From positions 1,319,575 to 1,383,574 of the forward strand of contig NW_008709614.1 in the NCBI RefSeq assembly GCF_000327385.1: DNA of 64,000 nt. The letters are read 5' to 3'. The stretch comes from Lottia gigantea. Lineage: Eukaryota > Mollusca > Gastropoda > Lottiidae. Of this stretch, positions 23,191 to 37,600 are shown piece after piece. Numbering within the stretch: the first letter of the stretch is position 1; every line of letters starts with the position of its first letter. The notes beneath the pieces are model-generated. The model saw nothing but the letters and a program-made list of their open reading frames with translations. It made no database searches and was not told the DNA's origin. A program made the translations under genes and the position numbers.

Positions 23191-25692
23191 TGCACTATTG
23201 AGCAGAAATTGACCGAACTATTAAAAGTTGTCAGATCTTCTGTTAGAAAAAGCATTTCTTTAAAATAACAAAATAGCAAACATACATATTGGAAAGATAA
23301 TACAGTGGTGTAACCTATTTTCATGGATATAAGGCTTCGAATTTCGTCAAAGTTAAAAAAATGAATTTTTTTTTTATGTCTTAGATGTTTCCTCAGACAT
23401 TCTACAAAATAATTAAAATTGGTTTATTTCGATTTTCTTTATGAATCCTTTGACGTATATTTCATGAGCAACCAACTCGGCAACACGGCAGAATGCGTCA
23501 CCTATTTTCGTGTAGGCCTACAATGTTTGATCTATAAATAAGTCTAGAAAAATACGTTGTATGGATACCGGGTGGTATAATTAACTTCTCTTAGTATTTA
23601 TCTTTAATATCAATTCATTATAACTAGTGACAATTCTTTCAAAGAACCACGATTTAAAAAAAAAATAGTGACTGACAAAGTAAGATACGTAGCGTGATAT
23701 ATTGCTAAACGTCACTGAAACAACATAAGAATATGGTCCACTTTGTGTTCCATAGAAATTTTCTGCTGACAAGGAATCCGCTAGTTGATCACGTGACTTC
23801 ATTCCTTGGACTACATTCTAGCAGACGACACTTGGAATTCCGATTATAAGGATTATAAGGAAATTCGGCAGTGACGTTTGGTAATAAGTGAAATCTGCCA
23901 TTTTGTATTTGTCAAAGTATACATTAATAATTTTACCTTGCTTGAAACTACTGAATTCATTCTACTAGCTGATATTGTACAGACAACCCATGTTTATTAA
24001 AATAAGCAGATGCAGAGGGTCACGCGAGGTCGCACATCCACGAAAAATAGGTTATCACGAAATTAGGTTACTTGACTGTGCTGAAAATACCATACCTGTG
24101 GTAACTGTGAATAGATATTTCTTACAGCCAACTGATTATTATCTTGTTGTATCCTACAACTAAGATCAGATAGAGAGTCATAATATTGGCTTCGGAATGT
24201 TGGAAAAAACAATAATTTTGAAATCGTGACACTCACACTACTAACAACAAACCTTCAGTGTCACTCGACACTACACTGTACAGTGTACTGTAGTCTGGAC
24301 TACAGTCTAAATACAATGAACAAATTCTGAAAATTTCATCATGGAAAAAGATACCAACCTATTTATCTCCATTTCGTGTAATTACGTGCATACAGTCTAC
24401 GAATTAAATATAAATAGGCCTAGAGTAAAAAAAACCATGAAAATCATAAAAGAATTTATCTATTTTGTTTACATCAGCAACGCCCGCCATTGCAGGGGAA
24501 ATAACTCTTTTACCTACCTTGACCTTATTGATTATAAACAAAACTTTCAACCAATCAAATTGCACAGGAAGTGCAGGTGTGTTTTTTTTTATTTTACCTG
24601 AGATCAAAACGTTGATTGACACTTCTTCTAAAACTAATATAACTTGTTTAAAAGAGGAAGTTTTTGGTTACGAACTGTGAATCTGGTAGTTTGAAATTAA
24701 CTGGGAATTAAGTATATGAATAAAGGTCTATATAATAAATTATTATTGCAAATAACAGCCTCGAGCAGCCATCAACATTTTGATATATTCCTACTTCACT
24801 CCTCTATTATTCAATTGGCTCTATGCAGTAGGAGGAATGATTGCTTAGCACAAAATCAGTAGATCTAGTAGTAATACCTCAGTCAGTAATCTTCCTTTCT
24901 TTAACATGGATTTAGTGAACATTGACATGTTGTTTGAATGATGATGTGCAGACATCCAAAGACCCAGACTAACCTACACTCTCTTTATACATTTTCAGAT
25001 TAAAACTAGCCTGACAACTCTAGCCCTATCCAAAGTGGGTGGGGAAGAACTCTCATGAAAATCAACATTGATTGGCACTCAACATAAATTGTTACATATA
25101 ACATTTATGGGCTAGACTAGAGTAAAGCGTGCAATAGCTTCCATCATTTGATACAACAAACAGATCATGGGAATTGTCTATTTTGTGTAATTATGACTGT
25201 AAAGCATTAGATCTATTATAGTCTAGAAATTTCATAAAAAAATTTTATTATACCAGAACATTCTATTCTACAAAATGAAAAAAAAAAGGATCTTAAGTAG
25301 TTAATGAAAATAAATATGATTACAAACATTTTAAAAATGGAAATTGTTGTTAAGTGAACGAAGCAATTTGCACACTTTTTTTTGCAATGAGAATATTCTT
25401 ATTAAATTTTCTCAAAGATATGTCATAATAGTTTTAGAATTATTAGAGCATTAATCAACATTAATACAATTTATCAGACTATTGTTCTATGAATAATTGT
25501 TTTGATCATCATATTTGATAATAGTCAAATTATTGTAGTTTACAGTAGCTATTAAATATTATTAATTCTATAGAAATATTCCTTTCAATCTAATTGGTCA
25601 AAAAGCGAGTGCTTTATCAGTGACAATTAAATGGCTTTAAACATGCAAGATTATTTCTTCAATTTTTCAGAAATTAACATTAATAACTTGAA
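23191..25692. other. Upstream region between divergent LRR and ARHGEF10 genes
   Basis: Should contain the missing 5' exon of the LRR gene and the ARHGEF10 promoter and 5' UTR. No exon is supported with confidence. Short frames at 23581-23802, 23975-24163 and 24341-24680 lack domains. Small palindromic stretches occur at about 24250-24305 (cactgtacagtgtactgta). Confidence 0.45.
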
Positions 25693-28600
25693 ATGGAGAA
25701 GAAATCAGACATTAAGAGTAAGGGCGTGAAAAGAAATGAAAGTAAAAAGAGTAACAGAAGTAATCCTGATTCTACTTTATCAGATGATGATTTTCAAGAT
25801 GCCAGGGAAACCATTGGTAAGGTTAACTATGTTTAATTCCACTATTGTACACTGTATCTCTAATGTCAACATGAGACATGCAAGTGAATTTTTTTTAATT
25901 GCAACAAATCTGGCTAGCAAAAAGACTTGATTTTGGAACTGCCAGTTGATATTTGGCTGACATCTTGATAAAATAAGATTTGTAGAAGTACCGTAAATAA
26001 TCTTTTCTAAGTATTGAAAGTTAAAATTTATATTGATCAAAAACCAAATCCAGTTCCATAGAGAGAAGACTATTTTTGCATATCGTTTTTTTTTCAATTT
26101 TATTTTACAAATCATTTTCATATAATTGAAATAGGGTCATTCTATTTCAAATCACCCAGTGGGTCCTAGGTGACCCTCTCAGATATGAGTGCTTTTTTCT
26201 CAATAAGTATGTTAAATAATGAAATAAAGCACTGGTTTTTTCCCTCCAATTATTTTTGATATGTTAGACCACATCAGTAATAACTTAAAAACTTTATTTT
26301 AAAAATGTGCTTCATTTTTAATATTTCTAAAATTCCTGTCCCCCGTTTCACTAAGGTGTGTAAGTTTATACAAAAATGTTAACCTTTAATTCTTAGGCAC
26401 TTTCTTATTCATGTTTCTCTAATGCCTAGGTCACACATTCATGGATCACCTCGCCACTACGAATTAAATCTTACAGATGACCGCGGAAATGACAGTGTAG
26501 GAAAGGGGTCGTTTGAAAACATGAGTGATATGGATTGTTACCGTACTACAAGACCTACAAATTAAATAAGTACAGATTAATACAGTTATAATAGGGACTT
26601 AAATGGATCAGTGTGGTCTAATACGGTTTAGTAAGAATATACTACGGTTGTTTGATCTGTGGTCAAATTTTGAACATGTTAAAATTTGTCATGAATATAC
26701 ATGACTACGGCTACAATACGGAAAGTTGCAGATCAATACAGTTGTCATGAATGATGCTAGATCGAATCCTTACCTAATCCGACTTCAAATCCGTGAACGT
26801 GTGACCTAGGTATAACAAACTTACAAAGATCTTAGCTACGAAGGTTTAACCCATGTAGTCCATAACATTGTTTTGTTAAATTGACAAGAAGAATCTGAAA
26901 AGGTAGTGTGTAGTTTCTACGAAATTGGGGATTTGAGATGAAAATGCCATATTACCTGGAAAATGAATAAACAGACAGAAATTTTCAATCTTAACTGTGG
27001 GTTGTTTTCTCTAAATTCCAAAATTTGAAATTTCAACAGGAATGATGGAAAATCCTTCATTAGATTTTTTGGAGATTCTGGTTAAACAACATTAGATAAA
27101 CTTTAGAATTAGCTTATTTTTCTTTCGAGAGCCTTTGTTGCAAAGGATAAATGTTTCTTATAGTTAGAATATTTAGGGTATCCAAAGATATGATATATTA
27201 TGATATTGTTTTACTGTTATTTTGGATTTTGGGTTTTGTTTTGTAGTTTGGATTATTTGTTTTAGTGTTTTTTGTATTGTTACATCAATTGATGTGATCA
27301 ACTGAGAGTGGTCAGTCTTATTAATATGATATGGTATAGGGCTAGTATTTAATAGAAAGAATGCACATTTTTCTATCATATTGATTGTATTTCATTCAAT
27401 TTTCAATCAATTACAAAGTCACTGTCTACCTAAAACTTGAATAAGTTTATTTTGTGAAATAAGACTTTCTATGGATAAATAATGACTGTATCTCAAGTGT
27501 ACTTTTCCTGTTTCCTTTCAAGTACATAATCTATTCAAAATCATTGAGATCTATTAAAAAATGGAGTTTGTAGTGTTCATCATCATTCGTGGAGAGAATA
27601 CAGATTCTTTGTATAAAAACATGTGGTCACTTTCATGAAAGACCACATTTGAGGAGATGCAGTAATCTGAAATGTTATTGAAACTAAGCCAATCAGTTCA
27701 AAGAAAAGCTAGAAGCATCATATCAGATTATTATAAGATTGGAAACTGTTTATAGCATATTACAGTGAATAATAATGCAAGGAAGAAGCTGTAAAGTGAG
27801 AAGTAAGTTTTTATACATATTGATTACACCAGTTTCATACCAGCACTACAGAATTTTGCCGGTAATAAATGTGTTGATTAATGATTAAAATAACGTTATG
27901 GATTTAGTCATCTCCAGTTGAGATATTTGGTAATAAAATTTTCAAATAATCAGCTTGTTCAAAATCCACTAGCTTTTAGATGAGGTTTTCTGTACTAAAA
28001 TTATATTCCTTCTTTTAATTTTAAGGAATTTAGCTCTGTATTGGTGTTAGGGTGTATTGAGACAAGTCTCAATGAAAGCACTGGCCTAGGTCACAGACCA
28101 ATAGATAAGTCTATTAATTATGTGAAAATAAGTTAGTCATTAGTATGATTTTAGTTGAAAAGACACAAACACAAACATACACTGCATGTTATATAATATA
28201 CTGTATATAGCCATGGCACCAGTCCTGAAATAAGTATTCCCTGAAATCTAACTTAGAAATCGATTAATCTATTGATATAACATGATACATTTATATGAAG
28301 AAATATCTGCTCCTAGGATGAATGGGCATTGTTCAATGGTTCAAGTCTACCGTGAAAGGGAAAATTGCTAAGATTTTGATTTCTTTTGTAAGCTACAACC
28401 AAACGTTTTGTGTGAAATTTGTTCTGAAGTTCTGAGTAATGGCATTTGACTATTATGGAGGCTTTGGTAGCTATAGAATCAAATGTCGTTATAAAGGGTA
28501 TCATATGGTTATCGTGTTGAATGTTGATTCCATTTGACCCTGGTATGATTTATAAGAGATATACTTCACACTCTTAGTTTATAACAAAATTATTATAAGG

Positions 28601-31600
28601 GTGAGATGATACTTACAGATTTTTCAATCCAGTTTCTTTCTGTCAGTGTTTTATGTCTAAAGGTGCTAACATGGAAAAAGTGTCTAGTCTTACCGAATTT
28701 AGAATGATCAATGCCTTTTTATACGCCCACATCTCTCTATGTGGATGTATATTGGCGGCAACCCCGTCCGTCCGTCAAGATTTTTGATGGAATCAAATGA
28801 AATTCGGTATGTGTATCCATATTCATAAAATGTAGATCAAGTTCAAACTTTAGCTATTTTCGACTGTTAGAAGCAGAGTTATTGCCCTTTCCCAAAATCT
28901 TGAATATTTACCATCTGCATGCCGTGGTGGGCATATATGGCTGTGGTCCACTATCTTTACTAAAAGCTATGCACATTAATCATACTTTGACAGTGGAAAG
29001 TAATTAAAGTAGGCTAATGCTGTCCTGGTGAAAAGAAGGATGTGAAACTCAATTTTATTTCATTTCGTTTTTTCTTTGAATAATGACAACAAGCTCTCCC
29101 AATGGCAATTTAGTGTTGAAACGGTTAATCAGTTAACCGATTTCGGGTAGTATTTCACGGGTAACCTGATTTGAGATTATCGGTTAACCATCAATTTTAT
29201 AAGAAGTAAAAAGAGAGCAATTTTGACAGAAAATTCGTCACTGTATGAGTCTTTAAGCTGTTTTCTTTAGTAAATAAACATCTTTATTGATTGAATAATT
29301 GAGATTAATGAATCAAGATAGGGTATCAATTAGCAAAATACTAACGAGTTGCAAGAATTGTGGTCAAGATTATCAAGCCTCTTTTTTGATATAAGTTCAA
29401 CTAATTACTCGTCCTGGATAATCGCGTCACGATGGTCATAGTTTGTCGACAGTCGCCGTGTGCACCGTTATGTTAATTAGGTTAATCAAATAAGCACTGC
29501 AGCACTGTAATCATTATCAGACGTTCGGCATGCGCCACGGTTCGTTGAATCTTGTTATTATTTTTATTGTATTGCGGAAATGTAACACAGTGTTTTTAAA
29601 GCATGTTCTAGTGTTTTAATAAGTTTTGTTATTATTTTTATTGTATTGCGGAAATGTAACACAGTGTTTTTAAAGCATGTTCTAGTGTTTTAATAAGTTT
29701 TGTTATTATTTTTATTGTATTGCGGAAATGTAACACAGTGTTTTTTAAGCATGTTCTAGTGTTTTAATAAGTTTTGTTATTATTTTTATTGTATTGAGGA
29801 AATGTAACACAGTGTTTTTAAAGCATGTTCTAGTGTTTTAATGAGTTTTGTTATTATTTTTATTGTATTGAGGAAATGTAACACAGTGTTTTTAAAGCAT
29901 GTTCTAGTGTTTTAATGAGTTTTGTTATTATTTTTATTATTTCAATCGAGTACGAGTTGCTTAGGATGAAAACAGTTATAAAGATCGTATTACTTTTTAT
30001 TAACTCTCCTCTAATTAGCTGTTTGTTTCTTCTTTCCTGTCAATCAGCTTCAAGCTTATTAATATTTATGAGTACGGATTCATTGAGACAATAGTTTTAT
30101 ACCAGTTGTGGAACCAGTACACTGATTCGCGGCGACTTCAATGAGATACATGCATTACAGTGACCCCACAATAACTGGTATAAAAACGTTTGATCTGTTA
30201 GAGACTGTAGCAATGAGTGACAATGGCACCAGTCCGTCTGAACTCTGTCAGGCCCGCTCTGAAGCAGACGCTTCAATAGGTTGTTCGGAATCTGTCGATT
30301 TGTATCGAAAATTCGCGGGGAACTAGCCAAAATCTTCCTGGGTACTCATTTACACTTACTCTAGTTTAGGTACAGTTACCGCCGCAAATGCGATTTTTGA
30401 CTCCTTTTATAATCTTTAGTAATTAACTGGGATTAACCGGGTAACAAACGGTTATTGCCGACGATTACCCGTGTTGTGTCTAGGTTCGAACGTATGTGAC
30501 GCCGAAACAGTATGTACGCTTCTGGTTGCTTGCTTTGCACGAGGTCACATGACGTCATTCACTTTGTAGTAGGTCGACGGGCTGACCGCCATTGTTGTAA
30601 GAATTTCATGTATAATAAATTTAAGTTTTAATCAACTATGCATCTTTATGGCCAATCGCAAACACAACAAATTGGCGACGAGGATGAACCTGAAGAAGAA
30701 TGGCTGGTAATTTAGTAGGTTTGTTGCCTCCTCCTTCACCTTTTCTCGCTTCACCCGGCGATCCACCGATTCCGTATCAAAGATGGATAGAGGGTTTCAA
30801 GAATTATCTAATTGCTAATGCCTTAGACGGCGAAGATGTCTCCGATGACAGAAGAAAAGCAATATTGTTTCATTGTTTGGGTGATGAAGGACAACGAATA
30901 TTTAGAACTTTGGCCAACACAGATACGTACACAAATGCACTCGATGCCCTCAAAGCTCGTTTTGGAAAACGAAAGTCGGTCATTATGTCTCGAAATACAT
31001 TTCAAGAAAGAGTTCAACGTCCAGGTGAGAAAATAATTGAATTTATTACTGCCTTGAAAGAACTGGCTAAATACTGTGAATATGGTGATTTGACAGATGA
31101 AATCATCCGAGGACATTTTATTACGTTCACGTCTATGAAACGAATTAGGGAACGCTTGCTTCTAGAGCCAGACGATACTACTCTCGCTAGAGCAACTGAA
31201 ATAGCCCAGTTGGTTGAAGATGCACATTTCCAGTGCAAAGCTATGACGAAAAATGGTCAAAAAGTCGAAAATTCGTCAACAACGTCAGAAGNNNNNNNNN
31301 NNNNNNNNNNNNNNNNNNNNNNNNNNNNNNNNNNNNNNNNNNNNNNNNNNNNNNNNNNNNNNNNNNNNNNNNNNNNNNNNNNNNNNNNNNNNNNNNNNNN
31401 NNNNNNNNNNNNNNNNNNNNNNNNNNNNNNNNNNNNNNNNNNNNNNNNNNNNNNNNNNNNNNNNNNNNNNNNNNNNNNNNNNNNNNNNNNNNNNNNNNNN
31501 NNNNNNNNNNNNNNNNNNNNNNNNNNNNNNNNNNNNNNNNNNNNNNNNNNNNNNNNNNNNNNNNNNNNNNNNNNNNNNNNNNNNNNNNNNNNNNNNNNNN

Positions 31601-34600
31601 NNNNNNNNNNNNNNNNNNNNNNNNNNNNNNNNNNNNNNNNNNNNGAATTTAGTTACTTTTGATGGTAAATCTATTGATGTATTAGGGACTATTAGAATTC
31701 CTGTCCAGTATAAATATCAAACTTTAGATCAGTTTGAGTTTTATGTTACTAGATCTGGTACTAGTTTAATGGGTCTGGATTTGTTTAATAGATTAGGTTT
31801 TGAACTGTCTCATTATGGTGAAAAAATTCAAACTGTAGCATCAGATATATTACAAAAGTACCCAACAGTATTTTCAGGTTTGGGAAGGATTAGAAAGTTC
31901 TCACACAACCCACAGGTGTTAGAACATGTTTCACCTGTCTCTCAAAGGCTTAGACGTCTACCATTTTCTGTCCGTCAAGAAGTCTCTACTGAACTTAAAC
32001 GTTTAGAGGACACAGATATAATCGAACGTGTAGATTCTTCGACATGGGTTTCGAATTTAGTTGTGGCAAGACGTAAATCGGGAGAAATCAGACTTTGCAT
32101 CGATCTTAAAGATGTTAATACAGCTATTGTTCCTGATAAGTATCCTCTACCGACAATGGAAGAATTGTCAGCAGAATTCTATGGATCTACTGTGTTTACT
32201 AAATTAGATCTTCGTAGATCTTATCTACAAATTCCTTTGGCGGAATCAGCTAAACATTTAATGCATCTTTATGGCCATCGCAAACACAACAACCCGGTTC
32301 GTAAAATTCACTAACCGTTTCAACACTAGGCAATATCATTAGAAACTTTAAATACTGGGTACTGTCATTATGTAATATCATCAATATAGTTAAATGTCAA
32401 TATTAATTTGATAAGGTAATCATAATCTTAGTTCGTGACTATTTGACATTTCTGATTTGGGACAGATGCAAGTTTTTGTGCTAAAATTTTTAATGCAGAG
32501 AAAATCAAGCCAAGTTGATGTTAGATATGATAACTAGGTTTAGTGTTTATCCTTTTAGATGTAATTTCTCTATTTTCACCAGAGTACATGGTTGTAGTGA
32601 AATACTGAAACATATACATGAATGGACTGTTAAGAATATAGATTGGCATATTTATGTCAAAGAATGTTTATCTTGGCTATTTTTTCAACAGAGATTCTGA
32701 TGGGCTAGCTTATCTCATCTTGAATGGCAATCTACTGTAATGGTGAAGACTAATTTCTTTGATCTGAAAATAGATTAAGAGAAAGGTAACTAAGAGTCAA
32801 AGAACATCAAGTACATATGATATGATGTGATACACCCTAGTAAAAATGTTAGCTGTAGAAGCTAACTGGTTATTTTAGTGATATTTCTGGTTTTAGGCTA
32901 AATAGTCATTCATTTATACTACTAGCAGTAGCAGTTCTACAGTATATCAGTTTAAACTATAGTTAGAATATTATCTAACTGTGAGTAAAACTGATAAACA
33001 GCTGCACTATTTAACGATATTGATATATCAACAGCTTTCTGCAATATGTATTCTTTATTATTTCCTTCATTTAAAAAAATGTTGTGAATTTATGGATTTC
33101 TTCATTTTTACTCTAGTGTTCTAGCTATAGTGTATTCTTATATAATTACATGTTATAATGCTGTGAAATCTGGTTGAAGATAATATAAAATTATTGTAGT
33201 ATGTGTTTGTTATGTTTAAAATGGAGCTTAGAAAGTGTTACATTAATAGTTAAATTTTCAATTAAAGTGATGCTCTGAATGAATGTGAAATAGGACTAAC
33301 TAAATGACTATATATTGCAACTGATTACCAGATGTTAAAGCTAGTTAAATATAAGGTATATCTGTTAGACTGTATAATCTATTGACTAGTGGATTAACCT
33401 TTCATTGGAATTTCTTATACCTTGACTAAAACTATTCATTGATATGTACAATAAATGGACAAATCTTAAAGAAGAAACCTGCCTCAAAACTAGCCTGACA
33501 ATGATATTTTGGTCTCTTGTGGGCTGGTGTAGTGTCAGATACGTTAGGCATAGTAATGTGATGATTTCCCGTAATAATATTGGTCTATTTATAATAAATT
33601 AAGTCAATTAGCCGTTGTCAGGTTTCAGAGTTTATGTCAACTGTTCTGGAAAGTGAATGGAAGACTAAATATCTTACATTGTTCAATGGTAGGCCCAGTT
33701 TTAGTTTGTGAAGCACCACTTTAAAATAAATTCTTGGAATTACCCACATTTACCTTGTTTTTTATCATACCAAATCAATATGTGAGAAAACTTGCTTGTT
33801 TTTTTTTATGTCCATATGATCCATTAATATCTTTAAACAGTATAGGCTTACACACTATTTACTGGTAATATATCTGGTATTTCCTCTTATATTCTCTTAT
33901 ATTCTCTTATAATTCTCGATAATCTTCATGATTCATAGTCTTTAAGGCCACTGTTTAATTCCTCGAATTTTAAACAAGTCTTATCAATATTCAGTGCAAT
34001 ACATGACAACTCTTATTCATCGAGTCATTCAGATATCCTCCCAGTCCTTAAAATTATTGTTGCTGATAAATCATTTGTTAATTAAGAGTTTGACCTCAAA
34101 CAATATATTATGCAGAAGGTTTAGAAACAGTTAAATTTCTTCAAGGATCTGTGCCAATTTGTTTTTGTCATCTTTCTAGGCCATCTTGTTTGCAGACAAT
34201 TGACTAATCTTGTCAACAACAATACAATAATCAACTGTTTGAATATCTGTTTATATTTGACAAGCTAGGTTTTCTTCAGTTTTTCTACATTCTTGTTCAT
34301 TCAAGTTGTCCTATTGATACAGTTATAAAATGGCTATATCAGTGTCAAACACAAGCCAGACTGGTCCTGCAGGTTGCATGATGTGTATGATTTTAAAAAT
34401 TATAATAAGTAAAACATATGATTTGATATAAACAAGAAAGGTGACTTTATAAACAGTTTCTTTACAAGTATTAACATTTCAGAGTTTGCTTTAGTTGTAT
34501 TTTGAAATGTGAAAATTAAAAAAATGTGAAAATTTAAAAAAAATATGTAGACAAAAACAGTGTGAAGGCAAAGTTTACTATGTAATGCTTTTTTCTTTAT

Positions 34601-37600
34601 TATGAATTTAGGATTTAATATATACTTGGTGTTATTATATGTGTGCATGGATTATTTTAGGAATTATTGCTGTGTTACATTGCAAATTTTATATATTTTA
34701 TTCATATTGCCTAATGATATGTCAGAACAGTTATAACTTCTTTGTGTTTATCTTTTCAGATTCACCAGAAGAGAAGAACAAAAGTCTTCCAAGATTTAAG
34801 GTTTTAGCAGATGAGTTGCCACCAGGAGCACCAGGAGCACCAGAATATCATATATTAGAAGAAGATGAATATTCACTGGAACAGCCCTCTAGATTGTCAC
34901 AGCCATGTGAAGGCACAGTGTCTAAATTAATGGCTGCATTTCAGAAAGGTATCAAGGATAAATCAACTTTAGATAAAAACCAGAACCCTACAAGTAAAGA
35001 TACTAAGAAGATTAATAATCATGACACATTGGACAATATTCCCAGTACTGCACAACACATAGATGATAGACTTCTGTCAGGATCATTTGATACAGTGGCA
35101 GGCAACTCTATGGACATTGACTCAAGTCACCTATATAAACATATAGATAAAATATATGATACACCACCAAGTACACCTGTATTAAGCTGTAAACAAGGCT
35201 ATGGTGCTCCAGTGTCTGTTAAACTCTTAGATCCACCTGTTTTAAAGGCTAAAGCTGGCAAGGGTGATGGATCCTATGATCATATTGTGTTTGATAAACT
35301 GAATATACATGAAAGTTTTGAAAATTCTGGCACTACTACTGCTGGTGATACCAATCCTCTTGAATTAAGTACCAAATCAAAAACAGGTTTGTTCATTACT
35401 TTTTAGTGGTGATTGTTTTCTTGCTTTATCAGCAAAATTTTGGCAACTGGTTTTAGGCATTTTAGCCTAAAAATACACAATGTTTATATAGAAGTATATG
35501 AGAATTGTGATCATTTTCTTACATGTATTTCTTGGGTTCTGTCTTTGTATTAATATTCATTCAGATAAAATAGTATCAAAGTGAAAAACACAAAATAGTT
35601 AATAAACCATATTTTGAAGAACAGAAATATTATAAAATTTAGGAAGTAGAAAAAGAAGAAGAAGACAACAGGCAGATAAGAAGTCTTCAACAGTAGGAGA
35701 CCCAATTGATCTAGATAAAAACATGGCTGACCCTAGTTTCTTACATGATGGTAAGTTGTGAAATTTTAATCTAAACCATAGTGATACACTAGAATCAGGC
35801 AGATTGTGTATTGTAAGAAGGGTTGTTTATGAATTTTATGAAGATATTAACAGTTTTGTGAGTGGAAAATTTTGCTTAAATAGTATTTTTCAACATTATT
35901 GATGTCTGCTAAATCAATGAGTTTATTATATTGATGAAAGATTTGTCTGTCTTGAACAATAGGAGTACAAAAACATTATTCTAAAAGTTTTATGAAATAA
36001 ACTAGTATGTCCATTTTCCAGATTAAATGTATTTTTTGGTCATTTTTAGATAGTAAAATATATGATGAACTAGTACTTAATAGTGAAGATGGTGATGATT
36101 ATGAAAATGATGGTTGGGGATCATCAGAATTTGAAGAATATAGTGATGAAGAAGAATCAACAGATACTATTCATCCTCACAAACCATTACCAATGAAACC
36201 AAAACCAAGACATGAACCAGGGGTAAGAGATATTAATATTTACATGATAATACTGGAAAGAACGTAACTTTCCAATTGTGAACCAAAGTAATTTACATAT
36301 CCGACTATTAATCTTTCAGCTTACACACTGTAGAGCTCTGGAGGTTATGACACTTATAAGTTATAGATGTATAATTAAATGCACTCAGGACACATGGCCA
36401 CTCTCATTGATTGTCCCATAACGAATCAGTTGAGGTTTACAAAGCAGTAGAAAAAAGATGTGCACCTAGACTAATTAACCCTCAACAGTGAATAAAGCAA
36501 TGCGGAAGAAGGTGGAAAGTATGAAAATGATTCCCTTGATGCATGGATCGTATGATAATATTTGACTAAATATAGGCACCAGGTATCATCAGTAGAATAC
36601 GAAGTTTTCGAGGTAAAAAAGATTCAATAGAAGAAGAAGAAGGCAGATGTTTCCCAGTTGATATTGATCCAAATAAACATCCCCCACCAGAGTTACCCCC
36701 CTTACCAGATGGCTTGTCAGAAAATCAGGTACGAATCAGTTCTTTCAAAGTTCTTGCTTCTTTTAATTATTAGGCTATTATGGAACAATATTATTTGAAT
36801 CTCCATTTATTTCATTTAGTATTGGAATGTTAAGGAGGCCCTTAAAATTAGACATTCGCTATAACTGAAACAATGAATCAAGATCTCAACAAAAATAAAT
36901 ATTCTGAAAAGTAATTACATAAGAAATCATTATAGTATTGTTATATTTTATATTTAGAAAAAAAGGCGATGTGTTATAGAACAGATTATAAGTAGTGAGA
37001 AATCTTATATAAGTTCATTAGAAAGAATCATTCGGGTAAGTTAATTTTCAGTCTTATATGACATATTTGATAGATATTTGATTTGATTTGATTGATTTTT
37101 TTTTGTTTCTTATTTCTTTTATGTGCAATCTATAGCCTAAAATCGATATGGAAACACATGCATGCTAGTTGATTAGATAGTCGAAATTATTCTTGTCTTT
37201 ATTTATGAAAAGAGACCTTCAAGACATGACAATTTGGTGATATCAGTAACAGTGAAAGTAAACATCAATCTATATGTATTTATTTGAGGAATAATTTCAT
37301 CGCTTTTCTTTTAGAATAAGAACATCTTGTTTTTCTGACTTATTCAGATATAACTATTTATTACTAGGGATATGAAAGTGTAGTGTTAGATCTATTAGGT
37401 GGTGTTAAAAGTAATACCAGAACAGTATTTAAGGAATCTAGAGAGATATTAAGTCATCATCAAATGTTCCAAATAGAAATGGCAGACAGAGTTAAAAAAT
37501 GGGATGAAGATGAAAAAATTGGTGACATTTTTACTGCTTCTGTGAGTTCATATTATTACTTGTGTAATTGACCAAATCTTTTTCATTAGATTCAAAGAAT

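Larger units (their letters stand above)
29104..32335. mobile_element. hAT-like DNA element hosting a nested LTR element (ARHGEF10 intron 1)
   Basis: Inverted ends TAGTGTTGAAACGGTTA at 29111 and its exact reverse complement ending at 32328 enclose 3.2 kb. Just outside lie GGCAATT (left) and GGCAATA (right), an imperfect duplication. Motifs such as ggttaaccgatt and ggattaaccggg recur inside both ends. No transposase is recognisable. Without the inserted LTR element (30472-32291 plus one ACCCG copy) the hAT-like element is about 1.4 kb. It also contains a 74-bp tandem array. Confidence 0.75.
25817..34759 (+). other. Intron 1 of ARHGEF10
   Basis: An 8.9-kb intron, joining ATT G at 25816 to AT TCA CCA at 34760 in phase 1. 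It contains an inverted-repeat element at 26425-26810, a dispersed repeat at 28721-28950, and the nested hAT-like/LTR block at 29104-32335 with its minisatellite. The remainder is AT-rich with no host exon recognised. Confidence 0.75.

Noticed and set aside
24341-24680. Three overlapping frames on both strands in the LRR-ARHGEF10 gap
   Set aside because: No domain, and no splice-compatible link to either neighbouring gene.
31233-31652. Open frames running through the N run
   Set aside because: Unknown bases cannot show absence of stops; the frames are artefacts of the gap.
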